Of a stretch of 64,000 nt of DNA, positions 43,903 through 53,769 are shown piece by piece; position 1 is the first letter of the stretch, and every line of letters starts with the position of its first letter. The notes under the pieces are model-generated. The model saw nothing but the letters and a program-made list of their open reading frames with translations. It was not told where the DNA came from and did not search any database. The translations under genes and the position numbers were made by a program. The DNA is from Symploca sp. SIO3C6. GTDB taxonomy: Bacteria > Cyanobacteriota > Cyanobacteriia > Cyanobacteriales > Coleofasciculaceae. The stretch covers positions 1 through 64,000 of the forward strand of contig JAAHHJ010000005.1 of assembly GCA_010692425.1 (NCBI GenBank), in the 5' to 3' direction.

Positions 43903-45768
43903 ATGAGCAAGCGCATTAAAGAAAAAGAGCTGAAAGCAATTATACCAGAAATTGTGCGTATAGGCAGGCGGTTTTTGCCCTATATTCGCAAACGTAAATT
44001 ATTAATTACAGGTTCCTTTTTAGCTCTCTTAATCGAAATCGGATTTCGATTACTAGAACCTTGGCCACTAAAATTTGTGTTTGACCGGATCTTAGTTGCA
44101 CAAACTGATAGCTCTCTCAATGTTATAGTAGATGGCGGCATCGATCCAATACTGCTGCTAACCCTATTAGCCTTCTCTATTGTTGTTATCTCCGTTTTAG
44201 GCAGTCTTGCTGCTTATGTAAGCACCTTTGGCATGGCGTTAGCGTCAGTACAGATATTAACTGATATTCGCAGTGAACTATTCAGTCACCTTCAACGCTT
44301 ATCTCTAGACTTTCATGTTAAGCATAAAAGTGGCGATTTAATTGCTTGCATTACCGCTGATATTGATCGCATTAAACTGGCTATCGTTAAAGTTATTCTT
44401 CCACTTATAACTAACATAATCGCGCTCTTAGGCATGTTAGTAGTTATGAGTTGGATGAATTGGGAATTATCTCTAATTGCGTTGATAGTTTTTCCCATCT
44501 TTGTTGCTGCTATCACTCGCTTAGTTGGTCAAATTCGCTATGCTAGTCGGGAACATCGTAAGCTTCAAGGGATTTTAGCCGCAACTACCAGCGAAACCAT
44601 TGGCGCAATTAAAGTTGTACAGGCACTTTCCCTACACAACCAATTTGAAGACATCTTTGCCCAACAAAACAATCAAACCCTAAATCACGGCACAAAATCC
44701 CTCAAACTCTCGACAATTTTACAACGAACAGTACAGGTTTTAATTGCCATTGCCATTGCTCTTGTTTTATGGCGTGGTTCTCACTTGGTTATTCAAAAAG
44801 CCCTTACTCCTGGAGATTTGTTGGTATTCATTACCTATCTCAAAAACGCCTTTGAACCACTGCGTAAGCTTGCCAATCAATTGGGAGAAATTGCCAAAGC
44901 TACTGCCTCTGGGGAACGAATTATCGATATCCTCGACTATGAACCTCATGTTTGCAACCTGCCTCAAGCGAAACCGGCTCATTCTTTCTTTGGTGCGTTG
45001 CGCTTTGAAAATGTGAGCTTTGGGTATGAATCGAGGCATGAAATTTTAAGGAATATCTCTTTTGAAGTACAATCAGGTCAACAAATCGCTATTGTTGGTG
45101 CTTCTGGCGGTGGGAAATCAACCTTAATCAGTTTGATCCTTCGCCTTTACGATCCCAATTATGGTCGCATTCTCATCGACGGACAGGATTTGCGAGAATA
45201 CACCTTAGAATCTCTACGAGAGCAAATTAGCGTTGTCCTACAAGAGAGTATCTTATTTGCCGCTACCATCCGCGACAATATTGCCTACGGAAGAATAGGT
45301 GCTTCTGATGCAGAGATAGAAAAGGCAGCCAAAATTGCCAATGCCCACGACTTTATAATCAACCTGCCTAACGGTTACAACACTATTTTAGGGGAAAGAG
45401 GCAATACCCTCTCAGGAGGCCAACGACAAAGGATTGCCATCGCCCGCGCTGCTATCCGCCAAGCACCGATTGTCATTCTCGATGAACCGACGACGGGTTT
45501 AGACAATGCCAGTCAACAGACTCTCAATCAAGCACTAAGTCGTCTGACTCAGGGACGGACAACTTTTCTCATCTCTCACAATCTTAGAGCAGTTGAACAG
45601 GCAGATTTAATTCTTTACCTAGAAGGCGGGCAAATTGTAGAAAGGGGAACACACCAGCAATTGATGGCTAAAGGCAATTACTATGCTGCACTCTATCAAC
45701 TTCAGACTAATAAATCTAGGAATGGGAGAGAGGGAAAGGGTTATCTGTTAGAAGGCAACTTGGTATGA
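43903..45768 (+). CDS. ABC exporter, fused permease-ATPase (MsbA/lipid flippase type)
   Basis: 621 residues. Six-helix ABC membrane domain (about 30-330) with the usual intracellular loops (HLQRLSLDFHVKHKSGDLI), then an ATPase (about 360-600): Walker A GASGGGKST, Q-loop VVLQESILFAATIRDNIAYG, LSGGQRQR signature, IVILDEPTTGLD Walker B, and the H-loop FLISHNL. Half-transporters of this type dimerise and flip lipids or export glycolipids or peptides. Its place between glycosyltransferase genes suggests export of a lipid-linked glycan. No C39 domain is present, unlike the HetC-like exporter. Confidence 0.92.
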   Translation: MSKRIKEKELKAIIPEIVRIGRRFLPYIRKRKLLITGSFLALLIEIGFRLLEPWPLKFVFDRILVAQTDSSLNVIVDGGIDPILLLTLLAFSIVVISVLGSLAAYVSTFGMALASVQILTDIRSELFSHLQRLSLDFHVKHKSGDLIACITADIDRIKLAIVKVILPLITNIIALLGMLVVMSWMNWELSLIALIVFPIFVAAITRLVGQIRYASREHRKLQGILAATTSETIGAIKVVQALSLHNQFEDIFAQQNNQTLNHGTKSLKLSTILQRTVQVLIAIAIALVLWRGSHLVIQKALTPGDLLVFITYLKNAFEPLRKLANQLGEIAKATASGERIIDILDYEPHVCNLPQAKPAHSFFGALRFENVSFGYESRHEILRNISFEVQSGQQIAIVGASGGGKSTLISLILRLYDPNYGRILIDGQDLREYTLESLREQISVVLQESILFAATIRDNIAYGRIGASDAEIEKAAKIANAHDFIINLPNGYNTILGERGNTLSGGQRQRIAIARAAIRQAPIVILDEPTTGLDNASQQTLNQALSRLTQGRTTFLISHNLRAVEQADLILYLEGGQIVERGTHQQLMAKGNYYAALYQLQTNKSRNGREGKGYLLEGNLV

Positions 45769-45884
45769 GGGAAAAGATTAAAGGGGAAAGGGTAAGGGAA
45801 GACGAGGAAACAATTCACATTTCAGAGTTAACAATTATTGGTGATTTTCAATTTTCAAAAACTAAAGATTAAGGACTAAGGACT

Positions 45885-47096
45885 ATGTTTTCCCAGCTTA
45901 ACCATGATCACACTCGTGTTATCTTACTACGTCACGGACAGAGTACCTACAACGCCCTAGGGCTTTATCAAGGTAGTAGTGACCGGCCAATCTTAACTGA
46001 TTTAGGTTATCAGCAAGCTCGATTAACCGGAGCATTTCTGAAACATATAACCTTTGATGCTATCTATTCGAGTCCTTTGAAAAGAACTCAGGAAACAGCC
46101 AAAGAAGTTCTCAAGATGATTAATTCTACGGTTAATTTCCAAACCATCCAGATTATGCCACAGCTACGAGAAACTGAACTTCCTCTCTGGCAAGGACTTC
46201 CTTTTCAACAAGTAAGAGAACAATTTCCCCAACAGTATCGTTGCTGGAAACAACGTCCCCATGAGTTTTATATGGAAGTTTCCTCTGTAGAACCAAAGGA
46301 AATAAAAGCCTCAGTTTCCCTAACGCAAACTGTTCAATTACCAAGTCAAAATCAACAGCAGCTGGCGACAAAACTAGATTTTTTCCCTGCTTTAGACCTT
46401 TATGAACGCATTAGAAAATTTTGGCAAGAAATACTCCCTCGCCATATCGGTCAAACCATTCTCATTGTCAGTCATGGCGGTACTAATCGCGCTCTAATTA
46501 GTACAGCACTTGGAATTAGTCCAGCTCACTATCACAGTATCGAACAATCTAACTGTGCTTTAAGTGTTCTCAATTTTCCTAAAAGTAGGCTAGAGTTTGC
46601 CACTCTCGAAACAATGAATCACGCCAGCCACATTGGTGAACATCTTCCTAATCATAAAGAAGGTTTACGACTATTCCTCATCCCCAGTACCAGCCGAAAT
46701 CGCCAACAACTTCAACACCTTGCCCAATTACTGAAAGATGAAACCATCGATTTCAGTATCAGTAGTGAGTTGGACAACTCGGACGGGATTACCTCACAAG
46801 TTCTACAAAATCATCCCCTAACAGTACAGCTACAAGTGCTACGCCAAGACTTCCTCGAACTCTGGCAAAAAAAGATTAAGGCGAGAAATTGTAGTAAATT
46901 CCATAAGTCTATAACTGGATTAGTTGTTGCTAGTGATCGTATTCTCCAACGCTTTCTAGGAAAGGTCTTTACCATAAAGTCTGAACGAATTTATTGTTTT
47001 ACTCTCCAACCAGAAACCCTCACTATTGTTCACTATCCCAATACCGAACATCCTCCAATTCTACAAGCTATGAACCTGGTAAATTTAGAATTTTAA
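45885..47096 (+). CDS. histidine phosphatase family protein with C-terminal extension
   Basis: 403 residues. The N-terminal about 230 residues are a phosphoglycerate-mutase-like phosphatase: catalytic RHG at 16-18 in LLRHGQSTYNALGLYQGSSD, DAIYSSPLKRTQETA, the acidic LRETELPLWQGL, and the second histidine in LIVSHGGTNRALI. The C-terminal about 160 residues (from GEHLPNHKEGLRLFLIPST) are longer than usual and not recognised; they may be a degenerate second phosphatase domain. It precedes the GT4 gene by three bases, so it is part of the glycan operon and may act on a phosphosugar intermediate (inference). Confidence 0.87.
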   Translation: MFSQLNHDHTRVILLRHGQSTYNALGLYQGSSDRPILTDLGYQQARLTGAFLKHITFDAIYSSPLKRTQETAKEVLKMINSTVNFQTIQIMPQLRETELPLWQGLPFQQVREQFPQQYRCWKQRPHEFYMEVSSVEPKEIKASVSLTQTVQLPSQNQQQLATKLDFFPALDLYERIRKFWQEILPRHIGQTILIVSHGGTNRALISTALGISPAHYHSIEQSNCALSVLNFPKSRLEFATLETMNHASHIGEHLPNHKEGLRLFLIPSTSRNRQQLQHLAQLLKDETIDFSISSELDNSDGITSQVLQNHPLTVQLQVLRQDFLELWQKKIKARNCSKFHKSITGLVVASDRILQRFLGKVFTIKSERIYCFTLQPETLTIVHYPNTEHPPILQAMNLVNLEF

Positions 47097-47099
47097 ATT

Positions 47100-48440
47100 A
47101 TGAAAATTGCATTTTTGGTTTGGCGTTTTCCAGTTGTTTCCGAACCATTTATTCTTAATCAAATTACTGGTTTAGTTGATCGCGGACACGAGGTAGATAT
47201 TTATGCCTGTGTTGTTGATCAAGATGCTTCAGACAAAACGAATAAGGTACATCCAGCGGTAGAAGAATATCGTCTGCTGGAGCGCACCTATTATGCTCCC
47301 AAACAACCTAAAAACAAACTATGGCGTTGGTTGAAGGCGATAGGATTACTATTAGCTAATGTTTACCAAATCAATTTTTATCCAAGCCCTTTAGCTTACC
47401 TACAATTAATTAACAGAGGAAAGTTATGCTATCGAGCAATACCCTTTTTGGGCAGAGGAAGCTACGATATCATCCACTGCCAGTTTGGCACCTTAGGATT
47501 GGTGGGACTATCCTTGCGTCAAGCAGGAATTCTCCAAGGAAAACTAATTACTACCTTTCGCGGTATTGATATCAGTCGCTATGTTCAAGAGCATGGTAAT
47601 CAAGTTTACGACCAACTTTTTGAAGAAGGTGATTTCTTTCTAGCAAATTGCAAATTTTTCCGCCAAAAAGCCCTCAATTTAGGTTGTAATCCCCAGAAAA
47701 TTATTGTCCATGGTTCGGGTATCGATTGCCGTAAATTTATCTTCAAATCCCGTTATTTCCCTGCAGATGGTTTAGTTCGTATTGTCACTACGGGGCGTTT
47801 GGTAGAAAAGAAAGGAATCGAGTATTGTATCAGTGCGATCGCCAAACTATCTCAAACTTATCCTAACATCCAATTCCAGATCATCGGTGATGGCCCCTTA
47901 AAAACAGATTTGGAAAGACAGATTCAAGCACTCAGTATCAGTCATATAGTTAAACTTCTCGGTTGGAAAAACCAACGGGAAGTAATAGAAATTCTCGATA
48001 ATTCTCATATCTTTCTTGCTCCCAGTGTCACTGCTGCTGATGGCAATCAAGATGCCCCTGTCAATACTTTAAAAGAAGCAATGGCAATGGGTTTACCCGT
48101 GATTAGTACTAATCACGGTGGCATTCCCGAATTAGTAGAAGATGGAGTTTCAGGATTCCTTGTTCCCGAAAGAGATGCCAATTCAATAGCTAATAAACTG
48201 CAATATTTACTCGCAAATCCAGATATTTGGCTGCCAATGGGTTCATCTGGTCATCATCGTGTTGTCCAAAAATATGACAGGGAAACTCTCAACGATGAGC
48301 TAGTGGAAATTTATCAAAATCTTTTGCTTTTTCAGTCCACTACAGAGCCTAACCCCAATGAATTAAAGACGCGGGGACAGATCGACAGGTCGACGCACCA
48401 GACGTACCAGATAAATTGGTGGAGATTTGACCCATATTAA
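47100..48440 (+). CDS. GT4-family glycosyltransferase (colanic-acid WcaL-like)
   Basis: 446 residues. N-terminal Rossmann half starting MKIAFLVWRFPVVSEPFILN (the WcaL/AmsK-type opening), with IIHCQFGTLG; C-terminal half with RIVTTGRLVEKKGIEYCISA, FQIIGDGPLKTDLERQIQA, the E-x7-E-type region APVNTLKEAMAMGLPVISTN and GGIPELVEDGVSGFLV. A retaining GT-B transferase for exopolysaccharide or glycolipid assembly. It begins three bases after the phosphatase stop. The C-terminal about 25 residues are poorly conserved. Confidence 0.9.
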   Translation: MKIAFLVWRFPVVSEPFILNQITGLVDRGHEVDIYACVVDQDASDKTNKVHPAVEEYRLLERTYYAPKQPKNKLWRWLKAIGLLLANVYQINFYPSPLAYLQLINRGKLCYRAIPFLGRGSYDIIHCQFGTLGLVGLSLRQAGILQGKLITTFRGIDISRYVQEHGNQVYDQLFEEGDFFLANCKFFRQKALNLGCNPQKIIVHGSGIDCRKFIFKSRYFPADGLVRIVTTGRLVEKKGIEYCISAIAKLSQTYPNIQFQIIGDGPLKTDLERQIQALSISHIVKLLGWKNQREVIEILDNSHIFLAPSVTAADGNQDAPVNTLKEAMAMGLPVISTNHGGIPELVEDGVSGFLVPERDANSIANKLQYLLANPDIWLPMGSSGHHRVVQKYDRETLNDELVEIYQNLLLFQSTTEPNPNELKTRGQIDRSTHQTYQINWWRFDPY

Positions 48441-48530
48441 TTTCGATAAATTCCCTGATTTTACCTGTCAGTTGAACCTTATAAACAACAAATACACTTG
48501 ACCCAAGCTAACAAAATAGAGGTATTAATC

Positions 48531-49517
48531 ATGCCAGAACCAAAAGTTACCATTGTCGTTGTTCCCCGCGAACGTTTTAGCTGTACTCAACAATCCCTAG
48601 AAAGTATATATAAATATACCCAATATCCCTTCAAATTAGTTTATGTCGATGGTAATTCACCCCAAAAAATACGCTTTGATCTGGAAAAACAAGCACAAGA
48701 AAAAAATTTTCAACTGGTTAGAACCAATTACTATCTCTCTCCCAACCAGGCGCGGAATATCGGCTTGGATTATGTAGATACTGAGTATGTCGTATTTTTT
48801 GATAACGATGTAGTCGTTACCCTAGGATGGTTAGAAGCTTTAGTAACTTGTGCAGAAGAAACAAATGCAGCAGTTGTCGGCCCTCTAATGTGCGAAAGGC
48901 AACCCTTACATCAACGCATTCACTTTGCTGGCGGGGAATGCCACATCGTCACTGACATTAAAGGCAACAAGCACTTGCGAGAGAAAATGTACAGACAAGG
49001 ACAGCAAGTTGCCGAAGTTTTGCCTCAATTGCAAAGGATGCCCACTGAACTCACTGAGTTTCACCTGATGCTAGTCCGCAGAGCAATTTTTACTCACATT
49101 GGTAAATTTGATCAAGGGATGCTCAATACTAAAGAACATCTAGATTTCTGTCTGATGGTTACTCAAGCAGGCAGTCAAATCTACTTTGAGCCCGCCAGTA
49201 TTGCTACCTATGTACAAACTTCTACCCTAGACTGGAGTGACTTTCATTTCTTTATGTTGCGTTGGAGTGATGCTTGGACCTTAAGTAGTTTAAACCACTT
49301 ACGACAGAAGTGGAACTTGTCCGAGGATGGCTACTTTAAAACCAAATATCAAAAGCTAGGATGGCGTCGAAAATCAACCATTGTTATTCCGTTAACTAAG
49401 CAATTGAGCTTTGGCAATAAGAATAAACCATTAAAGAAAATTATTAGTAAATTTGAGCGCAGGCTCAACCACTATTTAACTAATCGTTATGCTCGCAAAC
49501 ACCTTCAGCCTCTTTAA
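48531..49517 (+). CDS. GT2-family glycosyltransferase
   Basis: About 328 residues, GT-A fold. It opens KVTIVVVPRERFSCTQQSLE, has YVDGNSPQKIR, and the metal-binding D-x-D region is VVFFDNDVVVTLGWLEAL near residue 95. The later EFHLMLVRRAIFTHIGKFDQ block is the acceptor-side region. The ATG with GAGG eight bases upstream is chosen over a TTG 11 codons before. It is the last gene of the glycan island. Confidence 0.86.
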   Translation: MPEPKVTIVVVPRERFSCTQQSLESIYKYTQYPFKLVYVDGNSPQKIRFDLEKQAQEKNFQLVRTNYYLSPNQARNIGLDYVDTEYVVFFDNDVVVTLGWLEALVTCAEETNAAVVGPLMCERQPLHQRIHFAGGECHIVTDIKGNKHLREKMYRQGQQVAEVLPQLQRMPTELTEFHLMLVRRAIFTHIGKFDQGMLNTKEHLDFCLMVTQAGSQIYFEPASIATYVQTSTLDWSDFHFFMLRWSDAWTLSSLNHLRQKWNLSEDGYFKTKYQKLGWRRKSTIVIPLTKQLSFGNKNKPLKKIISKFERRLNHYLTNRYARKHLQPL

Positions 49518-49896
49518 AAACAAGCTCTGATTGCGCTCTCTTCACTTAATCGCGGTTAGTCTCTGCCCAGACTTTTTCCACTACGCTAACAGCACAAGTA
49601 AAGCTCTGAGGAATAGCTCCGAAGGATTGAACATAAAAAGTGTGGGTGACAGCAGCTAAAAAAAAGCTAAAATCCTTACTTAATAGACATCTTCAGAAAT
49701 TAAAATTTAATAATCCTAGTACCAGGGTTTCAGGTTAATTATTGGAGATGCCTAATAGTTATTGTTTGGATACTTAGTTAGAAATCCCACGCCAAGTTTT
49801 GTTCCTACGCTCCGAGGCTTCCCTGTTTACTCTGGTTTTACTAGATAGCAAAACCCCTAACAGCCTCAGACAAAGGGAAAGTTAACGGAAAATTCT
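49518..49896. other. intergenic region before the two-component pair
   Basis: About 380 bp separating the glycan island from the histidine kinase gene. No hairpin terminator with a T-run and no small gene stands out. Confidence 0.35.
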
Positions 49897-51375
49897 ATGA
49901 AGGTAGTGTCAAAATCATCTCTTAGCCAGCAGGATTTATCGACCAACAAGACCAAAACTCGGGGATTTTTCTGGGAGGCGCGAACCCGAATTTTAGTTTG
50001 GTATGGAGTTATGATGACGAGTTTTATTGGACTGTGTGTCCCCATCTTCTCCGAGTTAGTCTTGTACCATGTCGATAGACGAGTCCGAGAGGAGTTAGTT
50101 CAGGAACTAGAAGCATTTGAGAAATTTGCTAGAGAACAATCCTCAACCTCAGAGCAATTGACCACCCAGGAACTCCAAGACATTTTCCGAAGATTTCTCT
50201 ACCGTCAAATTCCCGAAGACGATACCTTTCTCATTACTCTTTCCAATGGGAAATTTTACCGCTCTAGTCCTAGAGCAAGACCAAAACTATTACAGGAAAA
50301 TTCAGCCTTAATGAAGCAATGGGGCAACATAACTCATAAACTAGAAGGGGAACAAGAAACTGGCGATCCTAACCTAGGTAACATTATCTATTTAGCTGTC
50401 CCCATCAACCTCAATGGTAAAGTGCAAGGGACATTTGCCATCGCCCATATAACAGCTGGAGAAATCAAAGAAGCCCGACAGGTGATCTGGATCGTGATTA
50501 AGGTATTGCTTACTGGGCTGGTGTTAGCCTTAATCTTGGCATGGATAGCATCAGGAAAAGTGCTAGCTCCCTTGCGTTCGCTCAGTGCTACAGCCCGTTC
50601 CATTAGTGAGTCAAATTTCAACCACAGAATTCCCGTGCAGGGTAAGGGAGAATTGGGAGAATTAGCAACAACTTTTAACCGTATGCTGGATCGCCTCCAA
50701 GAGTCTTTTACCAGTCAAAAAGCCTTTATCAACGATGCAGGACACGAACTACGAACCCCCATAACCATTATTAGAGGTCATTTAGAATTAATGGGAGATG
50801 ACCCCCAAGAAAAACGAGAAACGGTTGAATTAGCCATCGATGAATTAGACCGCATGAGTCGCATGGTAGATGATTTGATTTTATTAACTAAATCAGAGCG
50901 ACCCGATTTTCTTCAATTAGAGAAGATAGATCTTTTTTGTTTCACCCAAGAACTTTATACCAAAGCCACTGGATTAGCCCATCGTCACTGGCAACTAGAT
51001 GCTCAAGCAATAGGAGTTATACTTGGCGATCGCCAACGTCTAACCCAAGCAGTCATGAACTTGACTGATAATGCCAGCCAATATACCACCGAAACGGACA
51101 CCATTGCCATCGGGAGTGCAATTGATTACCAGTGGGTTCGTTTGTGGGTGCGGGATACTGGTATGGGAATTGCCGAAATAGATCAACAGAAGATTTTTGA
51201 GCGTTTTGCCCGTGCTAGTAACAGCCGAAGACGTTCAGAAGGTTCTGGTTTAGGATTATCAATTGTGCGAGCAATTGCCCAAGCTCATGGTGGTAGAGTA
51301 GAGTTAACCAGTACTCTAGGTATGGGCTCGACTTTTACCCTCATTTTGCCTTTAGACCCTTCCCAAGCCAAGTAA
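49897..51375 (+). CDS. sensor histidine kinase (TM-periplasmic-TM-HAMP-HisKA-HATPase)
   Basis: 492 residues. Two membrane spans (about 30-52 and 196-216) bracket a 140-residue extracytoplasmic sensor region with no named fold. A HAMP linker follows (about 217-270), then the HisKA dimerisation domain with phospho-acceptor H283 in DAGHELRTPITII, and the ATP-binding domain with N box (MNLTDNASQYT), G1 (VRDTGMGIAEID), F box (IFERFARAS) and G2 (GSGLGLSIV). The cognate OmpR-type regulator starts eight bases after its stop, so they are co-transcribed. The signal is unknown. Confidence 0.93.
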   Translation: MKVVSKSSLSQQDLSTNKTKTRGFFWEARTRILVWYGVMMTSFIGLCVPIFSELVLYHVDRRVREELVQELEAFEKFAREQSSTSEQLTTQELQDIFRRFLYRQIPEDDTFLITLSNGKFYRSSPRARPKLLQENSALMKQWGNITHKLEGEQETGDPNLGNIIYLAVPINLNGKVQGTFAIAHITAGEIKEARQVIWIVIKVLLTGLVLALILAWIASGKVLAPLRSLSATARSISESNFNHRIPVQGKGELGELATTFNRMLDRLQESFTSQKAFINDAGHELRTPITIIRGHLELMGDDPQEKRETVELAIDELDRMSRMVDDLILLTKSERPDFLQLEKIDLFCFTQELYTKATGLAHRHWQLDAQAIGVILGDRQRLTQAVMNLTDNASQYTTETDTIAIGSAIDYQWVRLWVRDTGMGIAEIDQQKIFERFARASNSRRRSEGSGLGLSIVRAIAQAHGGRVELTSTLGMGSTFTLILPLDPSQAK

Positions 51376-51383
51376 ATCAGTCA

Positions 51384-52067
51384 ATGAATCGAATTCTGAT
51401 TGCAGAAGACGAACCTCGCATCGCCTCTTTTTTAGAGAAAGGATTGCGTGCCAACGGGTTTACCACCTCAGTTGCCACTGATGGCGATCAAGTTATTGTC
51501 ATGGCATTAGATGAGAATGTGGATCTACTGTTACTAGATTTAGGGCTACCCGGTAAAGATGGTTGGACTGTGTTGGAGGAGTTACGAGGGCAAGGTGCCA
51601 TGTTGCCAATTATTATTCTTACCGCTCGTGATGATATTAATGATAAGGTCGCGGGACTTGAAGGTGGAGCTGATGACTATGTAACCAAGCCCTTTCGTTT
51701 TGAAGAACTGCTGGCAAGGATACGTTTGCGACTACGAAATCGTCAAAGAGAGCCGCTCCCAGAAGAACTAGAACTGCGAGTTAACGAGATTGTGCTTAAT
51801 TTACGCACCCGTCGAGTTGTAGTACAAAACAAAGAGGTTGAACTCTCAGCCCGTGAGTTTACCCTTCTAGAAACCTTGATGCGTCATCGAGGGCAAGTCA
51901 TGAGTCGGGAACAGTTATTAGACCTGGTGTGGGGTTACGATTACGATCCAGGCTCTAATATTGTTGATGTGTACGTAGGATACCTCCGCAAAAAGTTAGA
52001 CAATAACTTAATTGAGACAGTTAGAGGTATGGGCTATCGATTCCGAGAATCTTTAGTCAAAGGTTAA
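51384..52067 (+). CDS. OmpR/PhoB-family response regulator
   Basis: 227 residues. Receiver domain (1-118) with E8/D9 pocket and phospho-acceptor D52 in LLLLDLGLPGKDG, the Thr switch in IIILTARDD, and Lys in YVTKPF. The winged-helix DNA-binding domain (about 128-222) ends with the WGYDYDPGSNIVDVYVGYLR and GMGYRF motifs. Partner of the kinase directly upstream. Target promoters cannot be told. Confidence 0.94.
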   Translation: MNRILIAEDEPRIASFLEKGLRANGFTTSVATDGDQVIVMALDENVDLLLLDLGLPGKDGWTVLEELRGQGAMLPIIILTARDDINDKVAGLEGGADDYVTKPFRFEELLARIRLRLRNRQREPLPEELELRVNEIVLNLRTRRVVVQNKEVELSAREFTLLETLMRHRGQVMSREQLLDLVWGYDYDPGSNIVDVYVGYLRKKLDNNLIETVRGMGYRFRESLVKG

Positions 52068-52413
52068 TTTTCATCCTATCCGCAACAGACATCACCTCAG
52101 CTCTCGCCTGGTAGGGATTGTCAATCTCCAAAACACCAAAAAAATAGGAGCAGTATCAATAGCACCACCAACCAAGTGAAAGCTCTCCATAAACTCAAAA
52201 AGTCGATGGGAAGCAAGACGAGAACCTCTGAAAATAGCCAATTGTTGATTAGCAAAAGCGCAATTAAGATGAACAGAGACACAATACCTCCAAAAGGAAT
52301 TGCGGAAATGAAGTAGCACTAAGTATAATGGAAGAAGCTGATTAATATAGATTGCCCAAAATCAGCCAACTGATGAGCAAAAAAACTCCTATTTCCCAGA
52401 GGGAGTATTGCTA
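52068..52413. other. intergenic region, no supported gene
   Basis: About 350 bp after the response regulator. Minus-strand frames here have no recognisable content. A Shine-Dalgarno-like GGGAG at 52401-52405 belongs to the next gene. Confidence 0.35.
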
Positions 52414-52896
52414 ATGCGCAGCTTATATGGTAGACTAAGTATCCTCTTACTGGCAACTCTAAGTGCGACACCTGTTTTATCCCAGGGGTCAAACTTTGAC
52501 AAGTTAACATTATCTCTTGGTTTTCCCCAAAATTCAGGCCTAGTTGCTGGCTATACAGGAGGCTCTTACTCTTTATCATCGATCGCCAATAAAGATGACC
52601 ATGGTCAAGCCTGCATTGGCTTTGGAGATGAAACCCCAGACCACATTATGGTTTTGGAACAGGACTTTTCTAATCTAAGTGTACTAGTTAACACTGGCGG
52701 CAAAGACACAACCTTAGTAATTCAAGGGCCTCAGGGCAATTCTAATCAGGGCAGCATGCGTTGCGGCGATGATACAGGCTCAAGCAAAGATGCCAGTGTA
52801 GAAGACTCAAGTTGGCAAGCTGGTACCTACAAAATATGGGTAGGCTCCTTTGAAGCAGGTCAACAGTGGGATTATACCCTCACTGTTCGAGAATAG
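52414..52896 (+). CDS. small secreted protein of unknown function
   Basis: About 160 residues. It has a signal peptide (LYGRLSILLLATLSATPVLS, cleavage likely after LSQ or just before), then a mature domain of about 135 residues with two Cys (ACIGF and MRCGD) that could pair, the motif GGSYSLSSIANKD early on, and the end GTYKIWVGSFEAGQQWDYTL. This end resembles the C-terminal pattern of pre-peptidase-type or other beta-sandwich secreted domains in cyanobacteria. The ATG is chosen over a TTG two codons earlier because GGGAG lies eight bases upstream. It lies 55 bp before cysE. No enzymatic motif is seen. Confidence 0.8.
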   Translation: MRSLYGRLSILLLATLSATPVLSQGSNFDKLTLSLGFPQNSGLVAGYTGGSYSLSSIANKDDHGQACIGFGDETPDHIMVLEQDFSNLSVLVNTGGKDTTLVIQGPQGNSNQGSMRCGDDTGSSKDASVEDSSWQAGTYKIWVGSFEAGQQWDYTLTVRE

Positions 52897-52951
52897 CTAA
52901 TGAGGGTAGAATGGTTTGTGATTGGCTAATCCTAACTTTGGTAATTTACCC

Positions 52952-53728
52952 GTGCTACCTACGCTTTTTGCTGACTTCAGCATCATCTTTGAGCGCGATC
53001 CAGCAGCTCGTAACTGGCTGGAAGTTCTATTTTGTTACCCAGGTCTACAGGCATTGATCTTTCACCGCCTTTGTCACTGGTTATACTCGATTGGCATACC
53101 TTTTATTCCCCGGTTGATATCACAATTTTCCCGGTTTTTAACAGGAATTGAAATTCATCCTGGAGCCAAAATTGGTAGGGGCGTCTTTATAGACCACGGC
53201 ATGGGTGTAGTTATTGGAGAAACTGCTATTGTCGGAGACTATGCCCTAGTTTACCAAGGAGTCACTCTTGGTGGTACTGGCAAAGAGAGTGGCAAGAGGC
53301 ATCCTACCCTTGGAGAAAATGTTGTAGTTGGTTCCGGCGCTAAGGTTTTAGGCAACATCCAAATCGGCAATAATGTTCGCATTGGAGCTGGTTCAGTGGT
53401 ATTGCGAGATGTACCCTCTGATTGCACAGTAGTTGGTGTTCCTGGTAGAATCGTCCATCGCTCCGGTGTGCGTGTTAACCCGCTTGAACATGGTAGCTTA
53501 CCTGATTCAGAAGCAGCAGTAATTCGCACTTTAGTAGACCGTATTGAATTACTCGAACAAAAACTGCAACAGCTAACGGAAAAGTCCTCTGCAATGGTAT
53601 CCACAAAATCTGTGGGTAATAACTTACCTTCAGAAGTTGATTTGAACGCAAAAATCGATAATGTAAGCCGGAGTTGCCGTCTCCGAGACAAAGTTATTAA
53701 AGAGTTTTTGGATGGTGCAGGCATTTGA
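52952..53728 (+). CDS. cysE: serine O-acetyltransferase
   Basis: Makes O-acetylserine from serine and acetyl-CoA, the committed step of cysteine synthesis. About 258 residues. It has the N-terminal helical block IFERDPAARNWLEVLFCYPG, then a left-handed beta helix of hexapeptide repeats with the catalytic HPGAKIGRGVFIDHGMGVVI (His/Asp pair), VTLGGTGKESGKRHPTLG, and the CoA site IGAGSVVL. The C-terminal about 70 residues are a variable extension with a coiled-coil stretch. No ATG is available at the N terminus; GTG 52952 (VLPTLFADF) fits family starts, with a TTG at 52922 as the alternative. Confidence 0.92.
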   Translation: MLPTLFADFSIIFERDPAARNWLEVLFCYPGLQALIFHRLCHWLYSIGIPFIPRLISQFSRFLTGIEIHPGAKIGRGVFIDHGMGVVIGETAIVGDYALVYQGVTLGGTGKESGKRHPTLGENVVVGSGAKVLGNIQIGNNVRIGAGSVVLRDVPSDCTVVGVPGRIVHRSGVRVNPLEHGSLPDSEAAVIRTLVDRIELLEQKLQQLTEKSSAMVSTKSVGNNLPSEVDLNAKIDNVSRSCRLRDKVIKEFLDGAGI

Positions 53729-53769
53729 TGAGGAAGGGGTTTGGTGAGTAATCAGCACACCCTTTTCCT

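Noticed and set aside
52092-52579. Two minus-strand frames near the small secreted protein gene
   Set aside because: They oppose or precede a better supported plus-strand gene, and their translations match no known family.
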